From the NCBI GenBank assembly GCA_963971405.1, contig OZ020489.1:28794290-28858289 (forward strand): DNA of 64,000 nucleotides, given 5' to 3'. Positions 37,469 through 47,487 of this stretch are shown one piece after another. Source of the stretch: Psococerastis gibbosa (taxonomy: Eukaryota; Arthropoda; Insecta; Psocodea; Psocidae). The notes under the pieces are model-generated. The model worked only from the letters and a program-made list of their open reading frames with translations. It did no database searches and was not told the origin of the DNA. The position numbers and the translations under genes were made by a program. Numbering within the stretch: the stretch's first letter is position 1; every line of letters starts with the position of its first letter.

Positions 37469-38425
37469 CAGTAAGACTCATTTCCATACGATATTCGGGC
37501 ACGCCCCAAAACTAGCTGTAAGCTAAGTCCCCAGTCTATTTTATTTTACTTTATATTATTCCAAGATCCATTTCTTATGATAGAGAGATAATGCACATTG
37601 TATGACTCGTCACCGGTATGGTGAAAGGGATTAAAATTAAAGCGATATTGAACGGTTAAAAATAATACCCACTGGTCAAGGTTCCGTATCGAAGGTGATA
37701 TTCTTATGCGATAGAAGAAAGCAATCTTATCAGTTTTTAATGGGCAACTACCGCATGAGATAGAAGACTAAGGTAATGGCCCGAGGCAGCGGCTGTCAGC
37801 ATAATTGTCTTCAGAAACTGTGGAAAGGTGAGGGTTAGCTATTAAACGGCCATTTAAATTCTTCTGCTTCTATGAGATAAAATAAGCCACACCCAACTAA
37901 GTTTGTTCCAAAACATCCTTCCAAGTGCTGCAGCACCCAGTTCCATTAAGGCCCGGTACACACGGCCAATCGCGACGCAGCAGGTACACTGAGAAATTTG
38001 CCTGGACACAAATGGTTGCGAATTGGTTTCTGAACACAGTTCAGTTGGTAGATAACTGGACTAAAAAACGAATGGCTGAGATTGGAGGCTCGAAATAGAA
38101 GGCCTGGGTGGGTCCACCCATCCAATCCTAATGGGTACCATACATTCACCGGTACGGGTAAAGCGCTGATGCCAAACATGTTTTTTTCCTATTTTGGATT
38201 ATGTTTTTTCGTATATACTAAAGTCTCGTGGCCTATTGTGCTCGATACTGAGTATTACTGCTACTTTGTTCCTCAAGACCTATTCCTGAATGTTGGGGCA
38301 TTTTCATGTTACACATTATTGAACTACAGTAAGTCCTATTTTGCTTCACTATAGTCCGGGCATGCCATACCATAAGCCACTCAACAACCGTCTCACACAA
38401 TTGCCCACTCTCATCTGACCAGCAA
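37469..38425. other. Unassigned segment
   Basis: AAGGCCCGGTACACACGGCC near 37948 resembles a transposon end, and AGGGCCGGTACACATAG at 51657 is similar, but no partner end was found. A 90-codon frame at 38082-38354 (+) is unrecognised. Confidence 0.4.
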
Positions 38426-38622
38426 GTGTTTGCTTTCTGGCAGATTCTGAATTTGAATCTATAACGTGTGCACGGTCATTGAGACTATTGGACATCTCAG
38501 GAATCGGGTGCAAAGCGTTCAAAATGCACGGAGCGGCGGTGTGTTGTTAATATTTTCAAAAAAACACTGCTTTCTGACAGGTTCCGAACCTGAATCTATA
38601 ACGTGTGCACGGTCATTGAGAC

Positions 38623-39613
38623 ATAACAACATAAACTAATACCTAATCTAAAAAAGACCAAGGTCATGTACCCCAGCTACCGACAAACCAACAGTGTAAA
38701 TAGAAATCTGATATATAATGGCCAAATAATTGAGGAAATAAACGAAATCAAGTACTTGGGTATCACCATAGACAACAAGTTGACATGGAAACCACACATT
38801 GATAAATTACAAAAAAACCTCCGATCTATCAGCTACATATTATACAATCTACGGCGGTTTTTCCCACAATCAGCGTTAATCACTCTATATAAAGCATGGT
38901 ACCAAGCCAAACTAAGTTACTGCATAGGCATATGGGGGGGAGCAGCAGCGACCCATATTCAACCATTACGAACGGCACAAAATTATACAGTAAAAACTCT
39001 CACAAGAAGCCATAGATGGTCACACTCAAACACAATATATAAAATGAATAAACTACTGCCCATAAACCTCCTATACAATAAAAATTTGCTAATGTTTACC
39101 ACAAAACATATTGCAACAATAAACACACGTAATAATGCAAGACAACACACAACAAGATCAACAGCCTACCATACTCTCCCCCTTCCCCACTGGAACCTGA
39201 CAAACTCAAGACGATCATTACGATATAAGGCAACGACCCTGTACAACTTACTCACTAAGGACTTACACTCTAACAAACACGAGTATCCCACAGTAGACAA
39301 CGACAACACTGACAAGAACACAAGAACAGCTATTTACAAGACAATCATTAGAATATGGACGAGGAAAGAACTGGACAAATTACAATAGTAATGCGACGAC
39401 AAATTACAATAGTTGTAATGAGTAATTGTTTGTTTCTAATTTTTTAATTTTAATAATATTTTATTTTTAATAATCTAAGTAAATATATATAATACCGTAG
39501 TCTTAGTTTAGTGCTACCCTCGCACGCCCATGGCATGAGGGGGCACTACTTTATATATGTACCGAGAAAAAATGTAAAGAAATTACACGGATTTATTATT
39601 ATTATATTATTAC
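38623..39613 (+). mobile_element. 5'-truncated LINE with (TTA)n tail
   Basis: The insertion begins right after GTCATTGAGAC of a tandem unit and ends in a TTATTATTA-type tail near 39593-39613, after which the unit resumes at CTAATGGACATC. The truncated reverse transcriptase frame is followed by about 200 bp of 3' UTR with a short direct repeat (GACAAATTACAATAG twice, 39374 and 39400). Target-site duplication is at most 2-3 bases by eye. Confidence 0.82.
38627..39388 (+). pseudogene. Non-LTR retrotransposon reverse transcriptase, C-terminal part
   Basis: The frame is open from 38627 (just after the insertion junction) to the TAG at 39386-39388, with an internal ATG at 38666. It reads NLKKTKVMYPSYR, then EINEIKYLGITIDNKLTWKP followed by HI. 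That is the conserved end of the LINE reverse transcriptase palm/thumb (KTK-M, then YLG-x-D-x-L-xW-xHI). The following LYKAWYQAKLSYCIGIWGGA is the usual LINE thumb motif (Y-SYGIxxWG). The catalytic FADD motif, the endonuclease and the 5' half are missing, so it is inactive. The absence of stops over about 250 codons suggests a fairly recent insertion. The clade (Jockey/CR1 type) is not resolved. Confidence 0.88.
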
Positions 39614-39896
39614 TAATGGACATCGCAGGATTCGGGTGCAAAGCGTTCAAAATGCACGGAGCGGGGGTATGTTGTTAATATTTTCAAAAAAACACTGCAT
39701 TCTGACAGGTTCCGAACCTGAATCTATAGCGTGTGCACGGTCACTGAGACTATTAGACATCGCAGGATTCGGGTGCAAAGCGTTCAAAATGCACGGTGCG
39801 GGGGTGTGTTGTTAATATTAAAAATAAAAATAAAATAAAATAAAAACACGAGTGTCCACAAGCCATTCCAGTAGCTCCGCCGAGTATGTTGCTTAC

Positions 39897-39921
39897 CACA
39901 GCATCCCCAATAGAGCAGTGG

Positions 39922-39963
<42 letters not shown>

Positions 39964-40035
39964 ATGATCCTCTACCAGTCCTCAGGCCTAGATATTATGG
40001 GTGGTTAGGTATGGGTTGTAAATCTCACCCTCGTT
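39897..40035 (+). repeat. Possible SINE-C head with (GA)n expansion
   Basis: AATAGAGCAGTGGGCGAGAG looks like a pol III A box, but a (GA)n run from about 39925 to 39957 expands it. ATCCTCTACCAGTC follows, then GGGTTGTAAATCTC, a weak B box. The region at 44985-45035 has the same order without the GA expansion (AAATAGCGCAGTGGTCAAGA, GAGGATTCTCTACCAGTCAC). Confidence 0.45.
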
Positions 40036-41869
40036 AGAGCAAAACTTGTCCCTATATTGCCCAATTTAAATACGAGTATATAGCCCAACACTCCTTACAG
40101 CAAAACAAGACTCTAAACTAAGCATCCTTAAAAGGAAGACGAATCTAATTCTATCAGGCATGCTTTTATGGCACCAAATTAGAACAGTTGACAGGCCGGG
40201 ATGTGAATGGACTCTGGAACCGTTGGAACGATGGAATACGAAATATAATACAAGACGAATCACTAAATTGCTTATCCTCGTATTGTACATAACCTTCCCA
40301 TGGTACAGTGTAGCAAACTGCGCAACCACCATATTGTAAATGGACAATTTTTATGAGATACTTGCAGCCAATGATGAACAACGGGGAAGAAAGAAAAACG
40401 TATGTCCAACTCTTCTCTGATACCCGAAGGCAAGCGAGACCAGAAACACTTAGCGGACAACCACAACACGAGGTAGCCTCCTGACAATCAAGAAAGAGGC
40501 GCAGCTTTTCGTCACACAAAAAGGTTGCGGTGTTGCACATAAGAGAGTTTTCCTCGCTTATGTCCTGAGGTAAAGGAAAAAAGAAAAATATTTTGTAAAC
40601 AAGAAATGGCTGTGGATTATCAGACGACATTAAATAATTTGATAATTTCTCGTTCCCCAGCTGCTAAGTTATGAAAATGGTCAGGTGAAAAATGCATATA
40701 AAATGCAAGCTTTCGAATGTAATATACATTTTCTCATCTGAAAAACCCGATAAAATACATTAAACCGATTTTGTAGAAAAGTTCTAAATCAGTCGGGGAA
40801 ATAAGACCACTTTTTGAGAAAGCTTAAATTTTCGTCAGACCACTTTTCCTATCTTAGGGGCTCTGGAACGGGATATTAATTAATTTCGTCTTCACGGCCG
40901 TTCCCTGTCAACAAAATATTTTCAACTCTCTCCCTTAAATACTTTTACAAAGTTGAGGAATGTAGCAACAGCCCAGACAGGGTTTATTAGTTATTACCCG
41001 CCATTGACAAAATGCTGTTTACGTCTTTTTTAATAACACGGCAGGATGCCGCGCTTATTGTTGTTGTTCTGAGTAACAACAAACAGTTCAAAGGTCACTA
41101 ATCGACGCGTCGAGCGGCTTTATAATGGACTGCTTTGCCTTTTACCGTTTGCATACGATATTAATACGAATGGGTGCGTATTATAGCACAACCACGGGCA
41201 TTATCCGATACACAATATTGCCATAAGTAGCGTTGCCCCAGTTGAATGACCCATTGATTATAATTTTTATTAGACACCTGAATAAGTGTGAGTAGTATAT
41301 GCCGTGGGTAGAGTCACGACTGACTCGTAGGCTGCTGTGTGAGCATTTAGATCGGTTGTTGCATCACCGGGACACATAGCCGGCTGGGGCGTGGACAGCC
41401 CGGGCTTTTACTTTCGACGTCCACGGTTCGCTGGGCACATGAGGTGCATATTGCAGAAGAAGGCTGGAGCTGGAGTGCATGCGCCGAGCGTGGCGAAATA
41501 GTTTGGATGGGCTTGGATTGTCCCTTGACAGCTTATGACTGTGTCACGCTGCTTTGTCTTCTGACGGACTAACAGGGTTGTCAAGTTAGCTTGGTGATTA
41601 GGTCGGGCGGAACTGTTTTTGCATTATGTACTGTGACCGATGACGGCCATTCCTTTTTCGGTGCCGTTTCGTTTAGTCCCAGCCCACTAGTTACCAATTA
41701 GTTTGTCATTTCCTGTCTGATCGGAACACTGTTAAGCCGGTAACCTTAATATAACACCTCTGTCTGTGCCAAATTTGCTGGAATAGCTACAGGGCTCTTC
41801 ATGCCGTCTTACCACCCCACTGCCAGACACATCAAGAGACAATCAGACATCCATTTTTATATTTATAAA
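40036..41869. other. Unassigned segment
   Basis: A 154-codon minus frame at 40166-40630 begins MSSDNPQPFLVYK and has several Cys and one hydrophobic stretch, but no recognised domain. 41290-41600 is GC-richer, with a short palindrome-like stretch (CGTGGAC near 41390, GTCCACG near 41419). No gene was called. Confidence 0.35.
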
Positions 41870-42100
41870 ATCAAATTTCGCAGAAAATAATGATCGTAGA
41901 GCCATAATTAATGAGATGCATTAGAAAAAAATATTCCTCTACATTTTGATGCATAGTATATACCCCTTAACACCACTTTGCCCCAATTGTGGGACTCCTT
42001 CGACTAGCGTTTTCAGTGTCTGATTTTTTTACAAATCAATTGTGACAAATCACATAGTGATAGTGACGGTCGCACAATGTCCTTCGTAAAAAAATAGAGG
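41870..42100 (+). repeat. Dispersed repeat, partner at 58755-58970
   Basis: CCTCTACATTTTGATG, then TATAT, TAACACCA, GCC, and GGACTCCTTCGACT occur in the same order at 41937-42006 and 58808-58880. Further on, GTGACGGTCGCACAATG (42063) matches GTGACGGCCACACAATG (58582) and a variant at 58944. A single piece also appears near 50078. The ends are not defined. Confidence 0.55.
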
Positions 42101-42147
42101 AAAATTATCAATATTCCACACCCTATCTCTCCTTTGTGTAATTGTGT

Positions 42148-42216
42148 TTAGTGTAAGAAAGGGCCATTGGCCCTAACTACGCTGTTCAATAAAGACGATT
42201 CATTAATATTATTATT
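42148..42216 (+). repeat. SINE/LINE tail fragment with (ATT)n
   Basis: It matches the complement of 18256-18350: TTAGTGTAAGAAAGGGCC, GGCCCTAACTACGCTGTTCA, ATAAAGAC and an ATTATTATT tail. Only the 3' end of the source element is visible. Confidence 0.55.
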
Positions 42217-42834
42217 ATTAATCCTGGACCCGAATGCCTCCGACATTTTTGAAAGCATCTTCTCACAACTAAAAGGGTGATCATTTAGACGATTAATGTC
42301 GAGAAAATCTGCCAGCATAAAGCACCACATCTTCATCAACTGACCAACATCAGCAGGACATGAAATTTCACCACATCACCACGGCATCACCTATCTACGT
42401 ACATAGTCCTCGTCCACGTCCTCGACCAAACCGCAACTGGAAACTATGATAATAATACATGCTATTTTGACGGGCGTTAACCTGCTAATGGCTCCATTTC
42501 AATGATAATAGTTGTCATTACGGTTAGAACTCAACTGGGCTTCACTTTTCATTCATTATGACTCATTAATCTAAACCGCAACCTTTCCCCCTGATATTCG
42601 TCTTATTATACAATACAATGTGAGTCCACTTTCGGCGAATCACAAAATTTAGACTCTATGACAGCTGTAATACGTATCAACGATTGAGGGGAGATTGAGG
42701 TACATTACCTAACTTCTAAGGCCGGGTCCCACCATTGCGAATGCTTGAAAAGTATCGATAAGGAATACTGGACGGTATATGGCAAGCAGCATTCCTTACC
42801 GAGATGCATACATCCAGTATATGCATTTATATAT
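42217..42834. other. Unassigned segment with a repeat end at 42722
   Basis: 42722-42790 (GCCGGGTCCCACCATTGCG onward) matches the stretch near 9755-9845. The rest is unrecognised. Confidence 0.4.
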
Positions 42835-42920
42835 ATCTTCTTCTTTTTCTGGTTATACAGCCCTTGATGGACTTCGGCCTGTTCGACAACACACCTCCAG
42901 GCAGCTGGTCATAACCGAGA
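42835..42920 (-). repeat. RTE-like LINE 3' end fragment
   Basis: On the minus strand GGCCGAAGTCCATCAAGGGC, then TGTATAACCAG and AAAAAGAAGAAG, matches the 3' end of the LINE fragment at 8512-8698 (CCATCAAGGGCTGTAGAGC, then GATGAAGAAG). It is probably a 5'-truncated insertion with a GAA-type tail. Confidence 0.55.
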
Positions 42921-43026
42921 TGGTTACAGGCATCTGGCGGAATTTAATTTTTCTTATTACGCATTGTAGGGTACATTTTTCCTTAAGCATTATATATTGC
43001 AGCCCTAAGTTACACCAATGGTCTTT

Positions 43027-43126
43027 ATCAGCAGCCTGATCGAGGCGATTATAATACCGGTATTAATTTAATCCTAGGGTATTTATTTAACCCCGGTATT
43101 ATAATCGCCTCGATCAGGCTGCTGAT
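43027..43126. mobile_element. 100-bp palindromic element, perfect 34-bp arms
   Basis: Arms 43027-43060 (ATCAGCAGCCTGATCGAGGC onward) and 43093-43126 are exact inverse copies over all 34 bases, with a 32-nt loop. The absence of any mismatch means recent insertion or ongoing correction. A diverged relative is at 28449-28613. No target duplication is obvious. Confidence 0.8.
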
Positions 43127-43847
43127 GTGTAAGTTTGAAATCACCTAGATGACAGCAACCTATCTGGGCTATCACAATATAAATAACTTTGAAATTGACA
43201 GTAAGCCGATTAGACGACTCGTATCTGTACTTGGTTAAGTCATGCTTTCGCCTGTTTCATTGCGCCAATGGCAAGCTTGCCTCAGCTTGTCCATTATCCC
43301 TTGTAGCCGGTGTAGGTTCACATCGAGAGCAATGTCCGAAATCCATGGGGTCGTTGGTGTAGAGACCTATGGGCCTGGTCCATAAAAAGTCCTTAAAAAA
43401 TTACAATTGCAAAGCCTATTAGACACTTAATCGCACTGACGTCAAAAACGCCCTAAGTCTATAAAAATCATTTAAATAGCCAATGCTCATACCTACCAAC
43501 TTCCAAAACAATATGACTGTTACCAACTGAATAAATACCGGTCATCAATAACCTTCTGGGTCCGCACAACATATTTCATTGCGTGAACTTCATTGGCATA
43601 ATTACCGGCCCGCGGGCACTACGATCCTCTTCAGCATATTATCCATCTTCATCAGCGACACAGAGCCGCCGGATAACTTACACAACACGAGTAAAACTTA
43701 CCTAAAACAAGAAATAAGACAGGTTAGTGGTGGTCAGTCCCTTTATGGTGACGGGGCGTGACCAGTCCCCATGGCCACCGTCACCACACGTGAAATTGCA
43801 TTCTATCAAGTACTAGTAACCAAATGTGGGTAAGCTTAGAGCCACAT
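43127..43847. other. Unassigned segment
   Basis: 43345-43395 shares GGGTCGTTGG and GTCCATAAAA with 4945-4990. No gene was recognised. Confidence 0.4.
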
Positions 43848-44400
43848 AAGCACCGTTGTAGCAGTGGCGTAGCCAGAATTTTTTTTTAGGGGGGTCCAGT
43901 TTTCATAATGTTTGCCCGCTTACGATAGGTTTTCGAATGGGGTGGTGTTTCATTTGGCGCCCCCCCCCCCCCCGGGATTGTTTTTTAAAAGATAGACCTG
44001 AAATTTTGATTTTGCAGACGATAACTTTATGAATACAGCTGGAAAAAGGGGGAACGGGGTCTCCCCGGGTTTTTTTTATTTATAAATATCTAAAAAATTT
44101 GCTATTTTGCGAAATTTTGGGGGGTCCGGACCCCGCTGCCACTGCGTTGTAGCCCAGTTGGCAGAGACTGGACTAGCAACCGGAAAGCGGAAGTTCGAGA
44201 CTCCACACGAATGAGTTCACCCCATAATTAACGGGTTACACATTCCCCAGTAAGGGAAAAGCGCAACTTTTCCGAGGAAAACATCAGTCTCCTGAAACGT
44301 TGCCCCCTTCGACAACGGGCTCCGCTCTAATTGCTCGATGACTGTGAGGACCCTGCCTCTAATGACTATTAACACAGCAGACGACTATTTGTTAAATAAT
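43848..44400 (+). repeat. SINE-B copy split by a hAT-type MITE
   Basis: With the MITE removed the sequence reads CACCGTTGTAGCCCAGTTGG, then CAGAGACTGGACTAGCAACC. The A box is TAGCCCAGTTGG and the B box AGTTCGAGACTCC. The body and tail then follow SINE-B (GGGCTCCGCTCTAATTGCTC, GATGACTGTGAGGACCCTGC, TATTAACACAGCAGACG). The head differs from the head of the copy at 1601-1850 while the tail is shared. Confidence 0.72.
43862..44144. mobile_element. hAT-type MITE with perfect 8-bp duplication
   Basis: This 283-bp element starts CAGTGGCGTAGCCAG and its right end in reverse starts CAGTGGCAGCGGGGTCC, sharing CAGTGGC. CGTTGTAG lies on both sides (43854-43861 and 44145-44152). Eight-base duplications and a CAGTGGC start are diagnostic of hAT elements. 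The interior has a C-run (about 43961-43974) and GGGGTCCGGACCCC near the right end. There is no transposase frame. It shares ACGATAGGTTTTCGAA and TTTGGCGCCCC with 55565-55606. Confidence 0.87.
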
Positions 44401-44984
44401 ATTACACGTTGCCATTAACATTCACCAATAGTCCTCAGGACTTATTGTTATTATGGACGTAGGCTGTATGTGGCTGATTTGCTCAGAGCACGTCGTTAAC
44501 GTGTAACCCGGGTGACCGCAAAATGTAACTAATCCCAATCATACTGAAACTATGTGTATTTTACAATGTACACAGTAGTAAAGAACCAGGTAAACACCCA
44601 TTGGTAATGTAGGTTTTTGCTGGAGACAGACAACAGGGTTATGCATAAATAAGACAAGGCGTAGCTAGGGCGAAACTAACTTGTCCGTCAAACTATTAAC
44701 GAGCACCATCTCATGCCTCTCACCTACGCCAAGAAGTCAATCAATGTGCATGTACATAACCAGAGGGTTCCATAATACATTACACTACTCAAGGCTGGCC
44801 TGGAGGAGAAACCGGGTTCGAATCTCAGCCGCCACTTACATACATACATAATATGTATTTATTTACTTGCCCATTTAGTCCAGCTAGCCAAATTGTTCGA
44901 CATAAAAGAAAAAGATTCCCAACCCGAATGGGCAGTTTACATAATCGCCAAGGGAAACGCTACTGGCGGGCATGTTGTTGACCG
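44401..44984. other. Unassigned segment with a B-box-like site
   Basis: CCGGGTTCGAATCTCAGCC near 44811-44829, followed by (ACAT)n, looks like the end of a tRNA-like SINE head, but no clear A box precedes it. A 101-codon frame starting at 44893 (+) is unrecognised. Confidence 0.35.
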
Positions 44985-45060
44985 CAATACCACAAATAGC
45001 GCAGTGGTCAAGAGAGGATTCTCTACCAGTCACTTATTGGGTTGTCGAGCTAATACACTT
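44985..45060 (+). repeat. Possible SINE-C head, second copy
   Basis: AAATAGCGCAGTGGTCAAGA is a good A-box match, and GAGGATTCTCTACCAGTCAC matches the sequence at 39959-39982. No tail was identified. Confidence 0.4.
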
Positions 45061-45889
45061 ATGTTTTTTAAAATCCTTTTTTTTACTTTTAAGGTTTACC
45101 ACCCTTCATTACACGTCTATCTTTTAAACTATGTCTGTTTCCATTGTAAAATATTTCCGGTAATATTATTTACACGTAGATTACGATCAGTTTGTTGACA
45201 GTGCCCATGCAACATTACACAATGAGCCATAAAAACCGTGTCTAGTATAAACTGTTTGGGTTCAATGATAGCCAAATATTACACGAGTTTGTAATAGCCC
45301 TTATAAAAATGCACATAAATTTACCTCGCCAGTAGGCTTTACTCTCATTGAGGAACTACATCATTCGCTTTTATTATAAATTAGTAGTATTATCATCTCC
45401 AAGCGAAAGTTACGTACGCATAATTTAGAAACACAAGCGAAAATATCTACCTATAGGTCCCTCGGTAAGTGCCTACTCATGCAAATACAAAAACATAGGC
45501 TTGCTATTTCACCCTATGTCTACATGGGGCAAAGTTGTTCCTTCTTAAGATAAAGATTTTCTATAAGAGAAACACTATCCCCGTTGCATATACAGGGAAA
45601 GCTAATGTTTTTTCGCCCTAAAATAAGTGTTCGGATAAATGGGCTCCAATACAACATAACCATGAGCGTAACGAGAGGCTCTAACGATCTTAAATTTAAG
45701 TTGAACGTAGTTGCTATGACAGCGTTGCAAATCGACATGCAACTCCCATAATGCAAGCAGAACGGCAACAGAAAAGAAGAAGGCCTAAAGGTTTGCAGAA
45801 AATGGAATCCAGCCCTGAACAAACAGCGACGAAGATAATGACGTCATCAGACGGATACCAAGCTCAGTTAGCAGTGAGCTAATCAGGGG
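45061..45889. other. Unassigned segment
   Basis: A 100-codon minus frame at 45520-45822 is unrecognised. No repeat was identified. Confidence 0.4.
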
Positions 45890-46470
45890 GAAGGAATCAC
45901 GTTGAGTAGACAGCGGTCAATCAGGGTCCAGGATGCCTTCGTCACCCACCCATCCTCTTTAATATAAATATTAGTGCACATCCCCTTGCGTCCGAAGCAA
46001 GTGTTATACACTTTTTTAGTTTTAAGACACAATCCTTTCCTGTCTCCTTACTATCTTCTTTCTTTCTTCCTATGTAAACTAACACCATAATCACAAACAA
46101 ACATTCAGACGCACGAGAAGGTTTTTTGCCCTAGTGGCCTTTTCCTTCTCCCTGTTCGGGCACACAAACATTCAGGCTTTACTATCCAGACAAGAGTCCA
46201 TTGCCCTCGGGCAGACTCTTCATTCTTCCATTCTGATTTTCGGGAGGTGACATTGGTATTTGAATCCATCCTTGGTATTTAAAACCGGGTCGGTTGCCGC
46301 CATTTCCTAGAGCGAGGTTGCGGCTCTATTTAAAAAATAAAAAATAAAAAAAGCCTTGCCCAAACAGTTGCTACTAGGCCTCAGACATACAAGGTTAGAC
46401 GCCTAAGTAGTACCACTGAAAATCTTGACGAAACGTTTGAAAGTACGCTTTCAGAATCTTCCGCCCTGAG
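45890..46470 (+). repeat. GACGAAACG-motif element, second copy
   Basis: GCGGTCAATCAGGG, CAGGATGCCT, a TATAAATA-like string and TTAGTGCACATCCCCTTG (45926-45996) match 54476-54573 in order. The far end has ACCACTGAAAATCTTGACGA, then AACGTTTGAAAGTACGCTTT (46411-46451), like the element at 33689-33744 but with the GCCGACCGCAGAT part missing. Between them lie two small hairpins: GAGAAGG with CCTTCTC near 46117-46152, and AGAGTC with GACTCT near 46193-46220. Confidence 0.5.
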
Positions 46471-46627
46471 TCTACTGCTTCATCAACTACTACTAGAAGT
46501 AGAATAGCAAGACGTAAAGATACCCTGAATCGACGGTAATGTGCATGATGTCCTGGGTACAGAAAACAATAAATTCAGGGGGCTAGAGGAGGCTCACCAT
46601 GGACAGACCTGGAAACCCATCGATTTT

Positions 46628-46812
46628 TGCTTTCCAATTTATACGTAGTATAAGGAAAGCTTTGTAATGGTCGAAATTTACGATTCCGAGATTTCAACGG
46701 ATTTACACGTTGAGATGTCCCAGGAACCCAAAAAAGTGTCTTTTACGAAATATCTGTCTGTCGCTCTGTCTGTTCATCGATTTCCGGGCAAACTACTCGG
46801 CCGATTTTTTTT
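46628..46812 (-). repeat. Family X terminal fragment
   Basis: TGCTTTCCAATTTATACGTA opens at 46628. The copy keeps the conserved complementary start (on this strand ATGGTCGAAATTTACGATTC) and the GTCTGTCTGTCG run, then breaks off at CTCGGCCGATTTTT. The start of the conserved frame is intact: MVEIYDSEISTDLHVEMSQE. Confidence 0.85.
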
Positions 46813-47487
46813 CCTACAAAACAATTTAGCCGCGCATTACATTGCATTACGTATGTCATACGAGCAGACCGTGAGAAATACACATGCTACTACAGCTACC
46901 ATAATGCTCAGTTAATGTGTTTTAACAATGAATTCATTATTTCCTACTTTCTCGGCCATTTTCTAGGGCTCTAATTAACTCACTGCCTCTGTTCATTCAT
47001 ATTTGCTCAATACTACGACAGTTCAGCCAGGTTTTTTTTTCATTCCAGGAATGTTATAGGTTTCATAACCGTCTTGTTCAATGAACGATTTGTCTAATGT
47101 GTAGTTAACTATAGGTGTGAAGGCGACGTAAGTACCTATATAAAAAAAAAAAAAAAATAGTTATTAGGCTAGGTGACAAATAGCGGCGTTTCCTCTGACA
47201 GAATTGTTAATTAATCGATCAATTCAAGAAGAAGAGCCAGAACAATTTTAACAGAATAATAACTGGTGTCGGTCCTAAAATAATAAAGTCAGACAAAATG
47301 AAGACAAATGCGAACTACGAGCCATCTCTTCGAATGTCTCTAATCTTTCACATGCTCATGTGGATGGGAACAAGCGAGCCCTGACACGAAAAAGAGAACG
47401 TTCACTCTATTCCGAAGCATTGGCTAATCATCGAAAACAACCATTTTCGACAACATTTCCTACATATAGTCTGAGCACAGCCGCTCT
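46813..47487. other. Unassigned segment
   Basis: A-run at about 47142-47157; otherwise nothing was recognised. Confidence 0.4.

Larger units (their letters stand above)
38426..39816 (+). repeat. 137-bp tandem repeat split by a LINE
   Basis: One full unit at 38483-38619 is preceded by a partial unit (38426-38482). After the LINE, another nearly full unit (39614-39747) and a partial one (39748-39816) follow in register. Unit landmarks: GGATTCGGGTGCAAAGCGTT, CAAAATGCACGGAGC, TGTTGTTAATATTTTC, TTCTGACAGGTTCCGAACCT, GAATCTATAACGTGTGCACG. The phase across the LINE is continuous, so the array existed before the insertion. Confidence 0.85.

Noticed and set aside
37187-37474. 95- and 65-codon frames on opposite strands near 37.3 kb
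   Set aside because: Both lie in the palindromic MITE; the similar peptides on the two strands are mirror images of its arms.
37948-38010. GGCCCGGTACACACGG as one end of a transposon
   Set aside because: A similar string is at 51657, but no matching inverted end or target duplication was found at either place.
40166-40630. 154-codon minus-strand frame as a secreted or membrane protein
   Set aside because: The hydrophobic residues form no clear signal peptide or membrane set, and no domain was recognised.
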